NCBI GenBank assembly: GCA_041655595.1
Contig: JBBAFB010000052.1
Coordinates: 1-13,963 of the forward strand
Reading direction: 5' to 3'
Source of the DNA: JBBAFB01 sp041655595
GTDB lineage: Bacteria; Bacillota; DULZ01
DNA length: 13,963 bases
Position numbers and translations under genes: made by a program. A model generated the notes under the pieces. It saw only the letters and a program-made list of their open reading frames with translations, did not search any database and had not been told where the DNA came from. Of this stretch, positions 1 to 5,614 are shown one piece after another; position 1 is the stretch's first letter, and each line of letters opens with the position of its first letter.

Positions 1-1
1 A

Positions 2-328
2 ACCACCTTTCCGGGAGGTCAGATACCGAGTATTTTCGACAAATTAGCTGCGGCCTTTGTTGTTTTGGGCATAATTAAAGTACTTGGCGGCCGCGTTAAT
101 CAGTATGTTTTGTCTGGTTTGATCGGTATAGTGGGAACTATTGTCAGTGGGGCAATTTTTTTAGGTTCAGCCCTGGTGATTTCCGGTTTACCACTTCCCT
201 TCAGCGTGTTGTTTACTACGGTAGTGCTTCCGGCTACGGCAATTAATACGGTTGCGGTGATTATCCTTTACCCGGTAGTTGTCTTTAGTAAATCAGCAGT
301 AGAGAAGGTAGGCAATAAATCAGCATGA
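2..328 (+). CDS. trpP: TrpP-like tryptophan transporter, C-terminal part (5' end outside window)
   Basis: The frame is open from the first bases of the window to a TGA at 326-328, giving about 108 residues with no start, so the gene begins upstream. An internal TTG at 65 is possible but has no ribosome binding site and would cut a conserved segment. The visible part begins TTFPGGQIPSIFDKLAAAF and is followed by three hydrophobic segments (VVLGIIKVL, LSGLIGIVGTIVSGAIFLGSA, and VLPATAINTVAVIILYPVVV), then a short basic tail. The FPGGQIP...DK motif and the ...VLPA.AINT...ILYP end match what I remember of the TrpP (YhaG) family of small ECF-S-like tryptophan transporters of about 170 residues in the cytoplasmic membrane. 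The family call is from memory of motifs; an ECF S component of other specificity is the alternative. Confidence 0.6.
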   Translation, partial: TTFPGGQIPSIFDKLAAAFVVLGIIKVLGGRVNQYVLSGLIGIVGTIVSGAIFLGSALVISGLPLPFSVLFTTVVLPATAINTVAVIILYPVVVFSKSAVEKVGNKSA

Positions 329-334
329 TGGTAG

Positions 335-365
335 AGGCCCAAACTTACGAGTTTGGGCCTTTTTT
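335..365 (+). terminator. Rho-independent terminator of the transporter gene
   Basis: A perfect 11-bp stem (335-345 with 350-360, AGGCCCAAACT/AGTTTGGGCCT) with the tetraloop TACG is followed directly by T5 at 361-365. It lies 6 nt after the transporter stop codon. Confidence 0.93.
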
Positions 366-433
366 AGTATCAAGAATATATTACCCCACATCTAATATCC
401 TATCAACCAAATTTTAAGAATCCTCAAAATCTA

Positions 434-461
434 TTGACATACTTTGTAAGCATGATATACT
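434..461 (+). promoter_or_regulatory. Sigma-A promoter of the TetR-family gene
   Basis: TTGACA at 434-439, a 16-bp spacer, and TATACT at 456-461. Initiation near 468 would fall after the upstream TTG at 466, which favours the ATG at 517 as the start. The spacer holds TTTGTAAGCAT (443-453) and the -10 overlaps ACTTAAGTT (459-467); both words recur upstream of the next gene and may be operator sequence. Confidence 0.75.
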
Positions 462-504
462 TAAGTTGAAACTGAGGTTATATTCAAAATTGGGCAAGGG
501 CAGC

Positions 505-509
505 AGGAG
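505..509 (+). promoter_or_regulatory. Ribosome binding site deciding the TetR-family start
   Basis: AGGAG lies 7 nt before the ATG at 517. The in-frame TTG at 466 has no such site. Confidence 0.75.
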
Positions 510-516
510 TGATTTG

Positions 517-1095
517 ATGAAATTACATAAGAAGGATGTAATAGCTAATGCCGCAATTGAGGTAATGTCCCAAGAAGGCTTCTATTCCGCCACAACCGAT
601 AAAATTGCTAACGAGGCCGGTATTTCCGTGGGATTAGTTTATTATTATTTTTCCAATAAGGAGGAAATATTAGAATATATTTTTGAAAAAGAATGTGAAA
701 AAAGGATCAATTTTTTAAAACAGATTAAAGCCTCGGATTTACACTCTTTGCTTAAAATACGGAAGGTGTTGAACTTTCACTTTGCCTTGGTCTGGGAGGA
801 CCCCAAAGTAGCTAAAATCATTATTAGAGAAAGATATTTACCTTTTTGTACCGAAGGTGGCATACAAAAAATCGGAGGTGTCCCTTTGTTTTTGAAGGAT
901 ACAATTGAAGAGGGTGTGAAAAAAGGGGAACTCAGAGAATGCAATCCCTGGATTATATCAATGGCCATTTTCGGTATTGTAGAAGAAGTTTTGAATCGTT
1001 ATATACTTGAGGCCGAAGGTGGAGGGGGAACTAATATTTTAGAAGAGGCCCTTGATCAGATCTTCATGTTATTGGATAAAGGTCTTTCAGCTTGA
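517..1095 (+). CDS. TetR/AcrR-family transcriptional regulator
   Basis: The 192-residue product has the usual TetR length and order. Residues 1-55 are the DNA-binding domain: KKDVIANAAIEVMSQEGF, then a helix-turn-helix at about 25-46 (ATTDKIANEAGISVGLVYYYFSNKEEIL). The remainder is the helical ligand-binding and dimerisation domain, ending FMLLDKGL. The start chosen is ATG 517, because AGGAG sits 7 nt before it and the promoter would place the transcript start after the alternative TTG at 466. The N-terminal domain and C-terminal end recall the FadR/YsiA (fatty-acid responsive) branch, but the ligand cannot be read from sequence. Likely targets are its own promoter and the membrane protein gene 275 bp downstream, whose leader carries a perfect 14-bp palindrome of TetR-operator type. 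No terminator follows. Confidence 0.93.
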   Translation: MKLHKKDVIANAAIEVMSQEGFYSATTDKIANEAGISVGLVYYYFSNKEEILEYIFEKECEKRINFLKQIKASDLHSLLKIRKVLNFHFALVWEDPKVAKIIIRERYLPFCTEGGIQKIGGVPLFLKDTIEEGVKKGELRECNPWIISMAIFGIVEEVLNRYILEAEGGGGTNILEEALDQIFMLLDKGLSA

Positions 1096-1181
1096 CGGTA
1101 ACCGCCTAACAAAATTAGAGATGGTTCTTAGGGATTAAGCAACAACAGGTGGGGCCGATTTTTGTAAGCATAAAAGCTAAC

Positions 1182-1209
1182 TTATACGATTCTACTTAGA
1201 ATCGTATAA
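1182..1209. repeat. Perfect 13-bp inverted repeat (hairpin or operator)
   Basis: TTATACGATTCTA (1182-1194) is followed after 2 nt by its exact reverse complement (1197-1209). AT-rich stem and a run of A, not T, afterwards argue against a terminator on the plus strand; there is also no T run on the other side. It is better explained as a protein-binding palindrome or a regulatory hairpin in the leader of the membrane protein gene. Confidence 0.7.
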
Positions 1210-1214
1210 AAAAA

Positions 1215-1244
1215 TTTACAATTTGAGTGAGTACTCACTTAAGT
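1215..1244 (+). promoter_or_regulatory. Weak candidate promoter overlapping the TetR-type operator
   Basis: TTTACA at 1215-1220 and TTAAGT at 1239-1244 with an 18-bp spacer. The palindrome at 1226-1239 would lie between and overlap the -10, a classic repression geometry. The -10 matches consensus poorly, so this is tentative. Confidence 0.3.
1226..1239. promoter_or_regulatory. Palindromic TetR-type operator
   Basis: AGTGAGTACTCACT is a perfect 14-bp palindrome; with one mismatch pair the symmetry extends to 20 bp (1223-1242). Size and form are typical of TetR-family operators (symmetric, roughly 14-20 bp), and a TetR-family gene is immediately upstream. Assignment to that regulator is inference. 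Confidence 0.65.
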
Positions 1245-1356
1245 TATTGCTGGCCGGCAAATAATCAAAATAGGGGGGATTGTAAAGAAGGGGAAATTAG
1301 TTTTTGTGCTGTGGGGGAGCCTTTTGTTAAGTGAAAAAAACTGCATGTATCAAAAA

Positions 1357-1362
1357 AGGGGG
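1357..1362 (+). promoter_or_regulatory. Ribosome binding site deciding the membrane protein start
   Basis: AGGGGG ends 2 nt before the ATG at 1365 but 8 nt before the second in-frame ATG at 1371, so 1371 is the likelier start. Confidence 0.65.
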
Positions 1363-1370
1363 TAATGTTA

Positions 1371-2189
1371 ATGGTCGAAAAGCGAAAAGCGGGGGGTATA
1401 ATAGCTTTAATCGGCGCGCTATATGGCATATTCGGTAGCTTAATAGTGTTTAATATCCATTGGCAGGAAGCCTATTTTGCAAAGAAAGCCCAAGAACTGG
1501 CAGCAGGAGAAGGGGTAGGGGTTTGTGCGGATATCATTAAATGGATGTATCCGGCCTTAACCGACATTGCAGTCATAGGTTCCGTGATATTATTAATAGC
1601 CTCGTACTTGTATTGGAAGGGTCATAAAAATGCTTGGGCAGTGGCGATGGCAGGTATTTTACTGATGGTTCAAGGCACCGGATTTCCCATTGTAGCAGCA
1701 GCCAGTGCCGGTTTGTTTCCCAAATATGTTTTGCTGTTTGTACCTAATTTAGTTTTATTTTATCTTTTTATGACATATGTTAGAAAATTAGATTCAAAAA
1801 TAGTAATATTCGCTACAATTGTAGGTATGGTTTATGTGTTGTGTCTATTTAACGGGGTTGCATCTGCCAGCCGTTCCCTGTCTCACGGGGGGGTAGAAGG
1901 TACCGCCGCTCAGTTTGTAGCTGTCCAAAGACTTAATTGGGTCGCAGTTGTAGGTTGGTTTATCTTTTTGTATGGGACTTTACTGAAGAAAAAGTGGGTG
2001 TTCCCGCTGTTTTTAGGAGCTGCAACATTGGGTATCGTAGGCGGGGTTCAATTGGGTTTAGATAGCATGATTAATGAGGGTACTGCTTTTTCCATGTTTC
2101 TAATGGCTCCTATTTTTTCCGTCGGATTGCTTATTTATCTGTTATCATCGAAAGGACAAAAGTTATTTAATGATTGGGTTGGTGTCTAG
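1371..2189 (+). CDS. Unrecognised eight-segment integral membrane protein
   Basis: I do not recognise the family. The product is 272 residues from ATG 1371 (274 from ATG 1365). Eight hydrophobic segments are visible at about residues 8-29, 64-83, 88-110, 119-137, 143-165, 188-206, 209-230 and 239-258. A hydrophilic stretch at 30-63 (HWQEAYFAKKAQELAAGEG...) between segments 1 and 2 and another at 166-187 (SRSLSHGGVEGTAAQF) could be the only sizeable loops. There is no signal peptide apart from the first segment and no obvious catalytic motif. It sits between a TetR-type gene, with palindromic operator-like sites in its 269-bp leader, and a Crp/Fnr-type gene 57 bp downstream with no terminator between, so repression by the TetR protein and cotranscription with the Crp-type gene are plausible. 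Confidence 0.85.
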   Translation: MVEKRKAGGIIALIGALYGIFGSLIVFNIHWQEAYFAKKAQELAAGEGVGVCADIIKWMYPALTDIAVIGSVILLIASYLYWKGHKNAWAVAMAGILLMVQGTGFPIVAAASAGLFPKYVLLFVPNLVLFYLFMTYVRKLDSKIVIFATIVGMVYVLCLFNGVASASRSLSHGGVEGTAAQFVAVQRLNWVAVVGWFIFLYGTLLKKKWVFPLFLGAATLGIVGGVQLGLDSMINEGTAFSMFLMAPIFSVGLLIYLLSSKGQKLFNDWVGV

Positions 2190-2246
2190 CATCAACTTTG
2201 AATAAGATTTAGGCATTGGAATAATAATTTTAGGAGGGTGCTGTGA

Positions 2247-2921
2247 ATGCAAGCCTTGGAAAATACTTTAGCCCATGTACCCGTCTTTAGAAAACTAAGC
2301 ATTGCCAAGCTTCAAGAAATCGACAGAATAGGCGTTCAGCGGTATCTGGAGCCAGGGGAATTTATTGTTTCTGCCGGTGAGATTTGGAAAGGTGTAGTAT
2401 ATATTAGGGAAGGTTTAATTGAAGGCAGAAAAGAATCCGCAGAGGGCAGGGCTTTAGTAGTAAACATGTTTGGAGCAGGCGATGTAATTTGGGGGCATAC
2501 CTTGTTTGATGGGGAACCCGCTCCTAACGCGCTCATAGTAAAAACTCCCACTTTGGTTATGCAATGGCACGGGGCGGAATTGTTGCCTTTGATCAGCAAC
2601 AATAGCGAAGCTTTATGGGATTTGTGCATTATGCTCAATAAAAAGCTACGGAGAGCTAGCAATGTAATTGAGGAGATGGCTTTTAGTCCTAACGCCGGAA
2701 GACTTGCCAAGCTTCTGTTAGATTTTTTTGAAACTCGTGGTGAAGACCTGGTTCGAAGAACCATGACTCTTGATGAAATGGCGGCTGCAATTGGTACTAC
2801 CAGGGAAGTAGTTTGTCGCTTACTATACCGTTTTTCCGATACGGAAATTATTCAGGTGAACAGAACACATATAAAACTTATTAATAAAAACAAATTGCTC
2901 AGCGTAGCCTCAGGCTGCTAG
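2247..2921 (+). CDS. Crp/Fnr-family transcriptional regulator
   Basis: The 224-residue product has the two-domain layout of the family. Residues about 12-125 form a cupin-like effector domain (LEPGEFIVSAGEIWKGVVYI, then VVNMFGAGDVIWG), a long dimer helix follows (about 125-145), and residues 150-215 form a winged helix with the HTH at about 174-195 (TLDEMAAAIGTTREVVCRLL). The phosphate-binding RxS signature of cAMP sensors is not evident. The cysteines at 127, 190 and 224 do not form an Fnr-type N-terminal iron-sulfur motif, so the ligand is unknown. ATG 2247 is preceded by AGGAGG at 2232-2237. It probably shares a transcript with the membrane protein upstream, and a terminator follows. No Fnr-like box is obvious at its own promoter. 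Confidence 0.92.
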   Translation: MQALENTLAHVPVFRKLSIAKLQEIDRIGVQRYLEPGEFIVSAGEIWKGVVYIREGLIEGRKESAEGRALVVNMFGAGDVIWGHTLFDGEPAPNALIVKTPTLVMQWHGAELLPLISNNSEALWDLCIMLNKKLRRASNVIEEMAFSPNAGRLAKLLLDFFETRGEDLVRRTMTLDEMAAAIGTTREVVCRLLYRFSDTEIIQVNRTHIKLINKNKLLSVASGC

Positions 2922-2949
2922 GAAACAACTGTTGAATATATTACAAAAT

Positions 2950-2991
2950 AAAGAGCTTGAAAACATCAATTAGATTGTTTTCAAGCTCTTT
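2950..2991 (+). terminator. Terminator after the Crp/Fnr-family gene
   Basis: A perfect 15-bp inverted repeat (2950-2964 with 2977-2991, AAAGAGCTTGAAAAC and complement) closes a loop of about 12 nt. The 3' arm ends in CTCTTT, so the U tract is short; the A-rich 5' side could let it act in both directions. Confidence 0.75.
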
Positions 2992-3015
2992 GTAAAAGCT
3001 ACATATTGTGGGCAC

Positions 3016-3044
3016 TTGCTAGATATATTGAAGGTTGTTATAAT
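3016..3044 (+). promoter_or_regulatory. Sigma-A promoter of speE-speB
   Basis: TTGCTA at 3016-3021, a 17-bp spacer and a perfect TATAAT at 3039-3044. The leader is about 38 nt to the speE start. Confidence 0.75.
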
Positions 3045-3088
3045 ACTTTCATCGGCAAGAGAAGTAAAGTATCAAGGAGGCATGAATA

Positions 3089-3919
3089 ATGGAAGGTTTA
3101 TGGTTTAGTGAGTTGCAAACACCCAATCTAGGTATTTCTTGTAAAACTATGGGGGTTTTACATAAGGAGCAGTCAGAATTTCAGGATTTGATGGTAATAG
3201 AGACGGAAGCCTTCGGTAGGATGCTGCTTTTAGATGGCATTATTCAAACAACGATTAAGGATGAGTTCGTTTACCATGAAATGATTACTCATGTTGCTTT
3301 AAACACTTTAAAAAACCCTAAAAGAGCCTTGGTTGTCGGTGGAGGTGATGGCGGTAGTATCAGAGAAATCGTTAAGCATTCCAGTATAGAAAAAGCTACT
3401 CTAGTAGAAATTGATCGAAGAGTGGTTGAGGTAAGTAAAGAGTATCTGCCTGAAATATCCCAGGGTTTACAGGATCCAAGAGTTGAGATAATTTTTGATG
3501 ATGGGATAAAGCATGTAGCGGAGCACAAAAACACATACGATCTGATTGTTGTGGATTCCACCGATCCAATTGGGGCAGCAGTGGGCCTGTTTTCCAAGGA
3601 ATTTTATGCTTCGGTTTATGAATCTTTAACTGAGGACGGAATTTTTGTTGCCCAAACAGAGTCTCCGTTTTTTGAAGAACAATTGATTAGAAGAGTTTTA
3701 AATGACGTGAAAAGTATTTTTCCCATCGGTAGGATATTCCTTGCAAACATTCCTACGTATCCTAGCGGCCTATGGTCCTTTACCTTAGGCAGTAAAAAAT
3801 ATGATCCTGAAAAAGCCGATGAAAGTAATTTTGCCCACTTAAGCACCAGGTACTACACACCTCAAATCCACAAGGCAGCTTTTGTTTTGCCTCCGTTTAT
3901 AAAAGATATTATAAAATAA
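3089..3919 (+). CDS. speE: Spermidine synthase (polyamine aminopropyltransferase)
   Basis: A cytosolic enzyme that transfers the aminopropyl group of decarboxylated S-adenosylmethionine to putrescine, giving spermidine and methylthioadenosine. The 276-residue product matches the family's usual length. Visible motifs: the substrate-contact segment DGIIQTTIKDEFVYHEMITH (49-68), the nucleotide-binding GGGDGG (84-89), the acidic E107-I-D109, DDG at 137-139, and the catalytic loop DSTDP (156-160), where D156 and D159 are the expected acidic residues. The loop continues GAAVGLF where GPA..LF is usual, so an Ala replaces the Pro. ATG 3089 follows AAGGAGG (3074-3080) by 8 nt; an ATG at 3082 is out of frame. 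speB follows after 13 nt, as in B. subtilis. The gene for the dcSAM-producing SpeD is not in the window. Confidence 0.97.
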   Translation: MEGLWFSELQTPNLGISCKTMGVLHKEQSEFQDLMVIETEAFGRMLLLDGIIQTTIKDEFVYHEMITHVALNTLKNPKRALVVGGGDGGSIREIVKHSSIEKATLVEIDRRVVEVSKEYLPEISQGLQDPRVEIIFDDGIKHVAEHKNTYDLIVVDSTDPIGAAVGLFSKEFYASVYESLTEDGIFVAQTESPFFEEQLIRRVLNDVKSIFPIGRIFLANIPTYPSGLWSFTLGSKKYDPEKADESNFAHLSTRYYTPQIHKAAFVLPPFIKDIIK

Positions 3920-3932
3920 AGGATGATTTAAA

Positions 3933-4808
3933 ATGCACCCCTTTTTGCATAGGCAATTCGGTTTTATGGGAAGTCAGGCGACTCATCAACAGGCAGATTT
4001 TGTTTTGTTTGGTGTGCCCATGGATTTTACGGTCAGTTTTCAATCCGGCACAAGATTTGGACCGCAGGCAATTCGTCTAGTTTCCGATGCTTTGGAAGAA
4101 TACAGCTATTATCAACAAGGATCTTTAAAAGACGTTAAATACTATGATGCCGGTGATTTGGATCTTCCCTTGGGTAACACCTTGCTTAGCTTGGATCGTA
4201 TAGAAAAGGTTGCTGATAATATTTTTATTTCAAACAAGTTGCCTGTTGCAATGGGCGGGGAGCATTTAATATCTTTTCCCTTGGTAAAAGCCGCAAAAAA
4301 ACATTTCGAGGATTTGGTAGTGTTTCATTTTGATGCCCATGGGGATTTACGGGAAGACTACGGGGGGGAAATTTATAACCATGCTACTGTAATGCGCCAC
4401 GTGGGCAAGTTGGTAGGGTTTGAAAATTTATATCAATTTGGAATTCGCTCCGGCTCCGCCGAGGAGCTAGCCTTTGCCAAAAGCAATGTTAATTTCTTCT
4501 TTGATGAAATACTAGAGCCTTTGAATAGATTGGCAAACGGTTGGCAAGGCGGCCCGATATATCTTTCGATAGATATTGACGTAGTTGATCCTGCCTTTGC
4601 ACCCGGTACGGGGACACCTGAACCGGGGGGATGCACCTCCAAAGAAATACTGCAAGCAATGTTGTTGATGGTTAAGCTACCGGTGGTCGCTTTAGATATT
4701 GTTGAAGTATCCCCTCAACGGGATCAATCTCAAAGAACAGCTGTCCTGGCGGCAAAACTAATTAGGGAAGCCTTAATCGGTTTGCATTTAAATAAAAATA
4801 CCCTTTGA
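3933..4808 (+). CDS. speB: Agmatinase (agmatine ureohydrolase)
   Basis: Hydrolyses agmatine to putrescine and urea in the cytosol, supplying the substrate of SpeE. The 291-residue product carries the full ureohydrolase metal set: GGEH with H111, the DAHGD motif with D134, H136 and D138, and SIDIDVVDP with D214 and D216, followed by AFAPGTGTPEPGG. These residues bind the two Mn ions of the arginase/agmatinase fold. The agmatinase call over arginase or formimidoglutamase rests on operon position next to speE and overall likeness. The start ATG 3933 has an AAGGAT-type site about 9 nt upstream, and the gap to speE is only 13 nt, so they are cotranscribed. The TGA stop overlaps a TTGACA that could start a tRNA-operon promoter. 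No speA is present here. Confidence 0.94.
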   Translation: MHPFLHRQFGFMGSQATHQQADFVLFGVPMDFTVSFQSGTRFGPQAIRLVSDALEEYSYYQQGSLKDVKYYDAGDLDLPLGNTLLSLDRIEKVADNIFISNKLPVAMGGEHLISFPLVKAAKKHFEDLVVFHFDAHGDLREDYGGEIYNHATVMRHVGKLVGFENLYQFGIRSGSAEELAFAKSNVNFFFDEILEPLNRLANGWQGGPIYLSIDIDVVDPAFAPGTGTPEPGGCTSKEILQAMLLMVKLPVVALDIVEVSPQRDQSQRTAVLAAKLIREALIGLHLNKNTL

Positions 4809-4834
4809 CATCCAACGGGAATACATGCTAAAAT
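4805..4834 (+). promoter_or_regulatory. Candidate distal promoter of the tRNA operon
   Basis: TTGACA (4805-4810) overlaps the speB stop codon; an 18-bp spacer leads to TAAAAT at 4829-4834. With the perfect promoter 67 bp further on, this gives the tandem arrangement common for stable RNA operons. Confidence 0.5.
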
Positions 4835-4871
4835 ATCTTTGTTGCTCAAAATAATTCAAGCTGGATTGCTT

Positions 4872-4900
4872 TTGACAACGGAGCTTAATTTGTGTATAAT
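4872..4900 (+). promoter_or_regulatory. Consensus sigma-A promoter of the tRNA operon
   Basis: TTGACA (4872-4877), exactly 17 bp, TATAAT (4895-4900): a perfect consensus. Initiation near 4907 is 8 nt before the first tRNA, so the 5' leader is very short. Confidence 0.92.
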
Positions 4901-4914
4901 TATGCTTGCATAAT

Positions 4915-4990
<76 letters not shown>

Positions 4991-4997
4991 TTAATCA

Positions 4998-5074
4998 GGA
5001 GCTGTAGTGTAGCGGTTTAACATGTCGGCCTGTCACGCCGAAGATCGCGGGTTCGATTCCCGTCAGCTCCGCCA
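4998..5074 (+). tRNA. tRNA-Asp (anticodon GTC)
   Basis: Acceptor arms GGAGCTG (4998-5004) and CAGCTCC (5064-5070), discriminator G as expected for Asp, encoded CCA at 5072-5074. The anticodon loop CTGTCAC gives GTC. It lies 7 nt after tRNA-Val. Confidence 0.96.
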
Positions 5075-5089
5075 ATTTTGATTAACTCG

Positions 5090-5113
5090 TTCAAGCCTGT
5101 CACCGGGCTTGAA
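5090..5113 (+). repeat. Short hairpin between tRNA-Asp and tRNA-Phe
   Basis: TTCAAGCC (5090-5097) and GGCTTGAA (5106-5113) form a perfect 8-bp stem with an 8-nt loop in the widest spacer of the tRNA operon (48 nt). No T run follows, so it is more likely a processing or spacer hairpin than a terminator. Confidence 0.6.
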
Positions 5114-5122
5114 TATTTAATT

Positions 5123-5198
<76 letters not shown>

Positions 5199-5206
5199 TA
5201 GAATTT

Positions 5207-5281
5207 GCGGAAGTAGCTCAGTGGTAGAGCACCGCCTTGCCAAGGCGGGGGTCGCGGGTTCGAATCCCGTTTTCCGCTCCA
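5207..5281 (+). tRNA. tRNA-Gly (anticodon GCC)
   Basis: Acceptor arms GCGGAAG (5207-5213) and TTTCCGC (5271-5277, closing G-T), discriminator T, encoded CCA at 5279-5281. The anticodon stem CCGCC/GGCGG closes the loop TTGCCAA, giving GCC. Confidence 0.96.
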
Positions 5282-5284
5282 AAA

Positions 5285-5359
5285 GGCGACGTAGCCAAGT
5301 GGAAAGGCAGAGGACTGCAAATCCTTTATTCCCCGGTTCAAATCCGGGCGTCGCCTCCA
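5285..5359 (+). tRNA. tRNA-Cys (anticodon GCA)
   Basis: Acceptor arms GGCGACG (5285-5291) and CGTCGCC (5349-5355), discriminator T (U73 is a Cys identity element), encoded CCA at 5357-5359. The anticodon loop CTGCAAA gives GCA. Only 3 nt separate it from tRNA-Gly. Confidence 0.96.
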
Positions 5360-5371
5360 ATAATTTTACAT

Positions 5372-5460
5372 GCCCGGGTGGCGGAACAGGCAGACGCACA
5401 GGACTTAAAATCCTGCGAGACTCATATCTCGTACCGGTTCGATTCCGGTCTCGGGCACCA
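5372..5460 (+). tRNA. tRNA-Leu (anticodon TAA)
   Basis: An 89-nt class II tRNA with a long variable arm after the anticodon stem (GAGACTCATATCTC region, about 5417-5431). Acceptor arms GCCCGGG (5372-5378) and CTCGGGC (5450-5456), discriminator A, encoded CCA at 5458-5460. The anticodon loop CTTAAAA gives TAA. Last gene of the tRNA operon. Confidence 0.96.
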
Positions 5461-5478
5461 AACAAAGCCTTAGATAGC

Positions 5479-5508
5479 AAGGGCTTTCCATGACGGAAAG
5501 CCTTTTTT
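5479..5508 (+). terminator. Terminator of the tRNA operon
   Basis: GGCTTTCC (5482-5489) and GGAAAGCC (5495-5502) form an 8-bp stem, extendable by A-T and G-T pairs, with loop ATGAC and T6 at 5503-5508. Confidence 0.92.
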
Positions 5509-5614
5509 GCTAATGATTTACATTACATAGAGGATTTAGGGGAGCTTTGGAAAAAATATGGATTGTAATTGATGATAAGATTTCAATCAAGTACTGGAAG
5601 GGAGAAAAGGTATA

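Noticed and set aside
466..516. TTG start for the TetR-family gene at 466
   Set aside because: It precedes the predicted transcript start and lacks a ribosome binding site; ATG 517 has AGGAG at correct spacing.
2336..2764. 142-residue minus-strand frame opposite the Crp/Fnr-type gene, and similar shadows opposite speE, speB, lpdA and the transposase
   Set aside because: Each lies fully within a well-supported gene on the other strand and has no recognisable motif or ribosome binding site.
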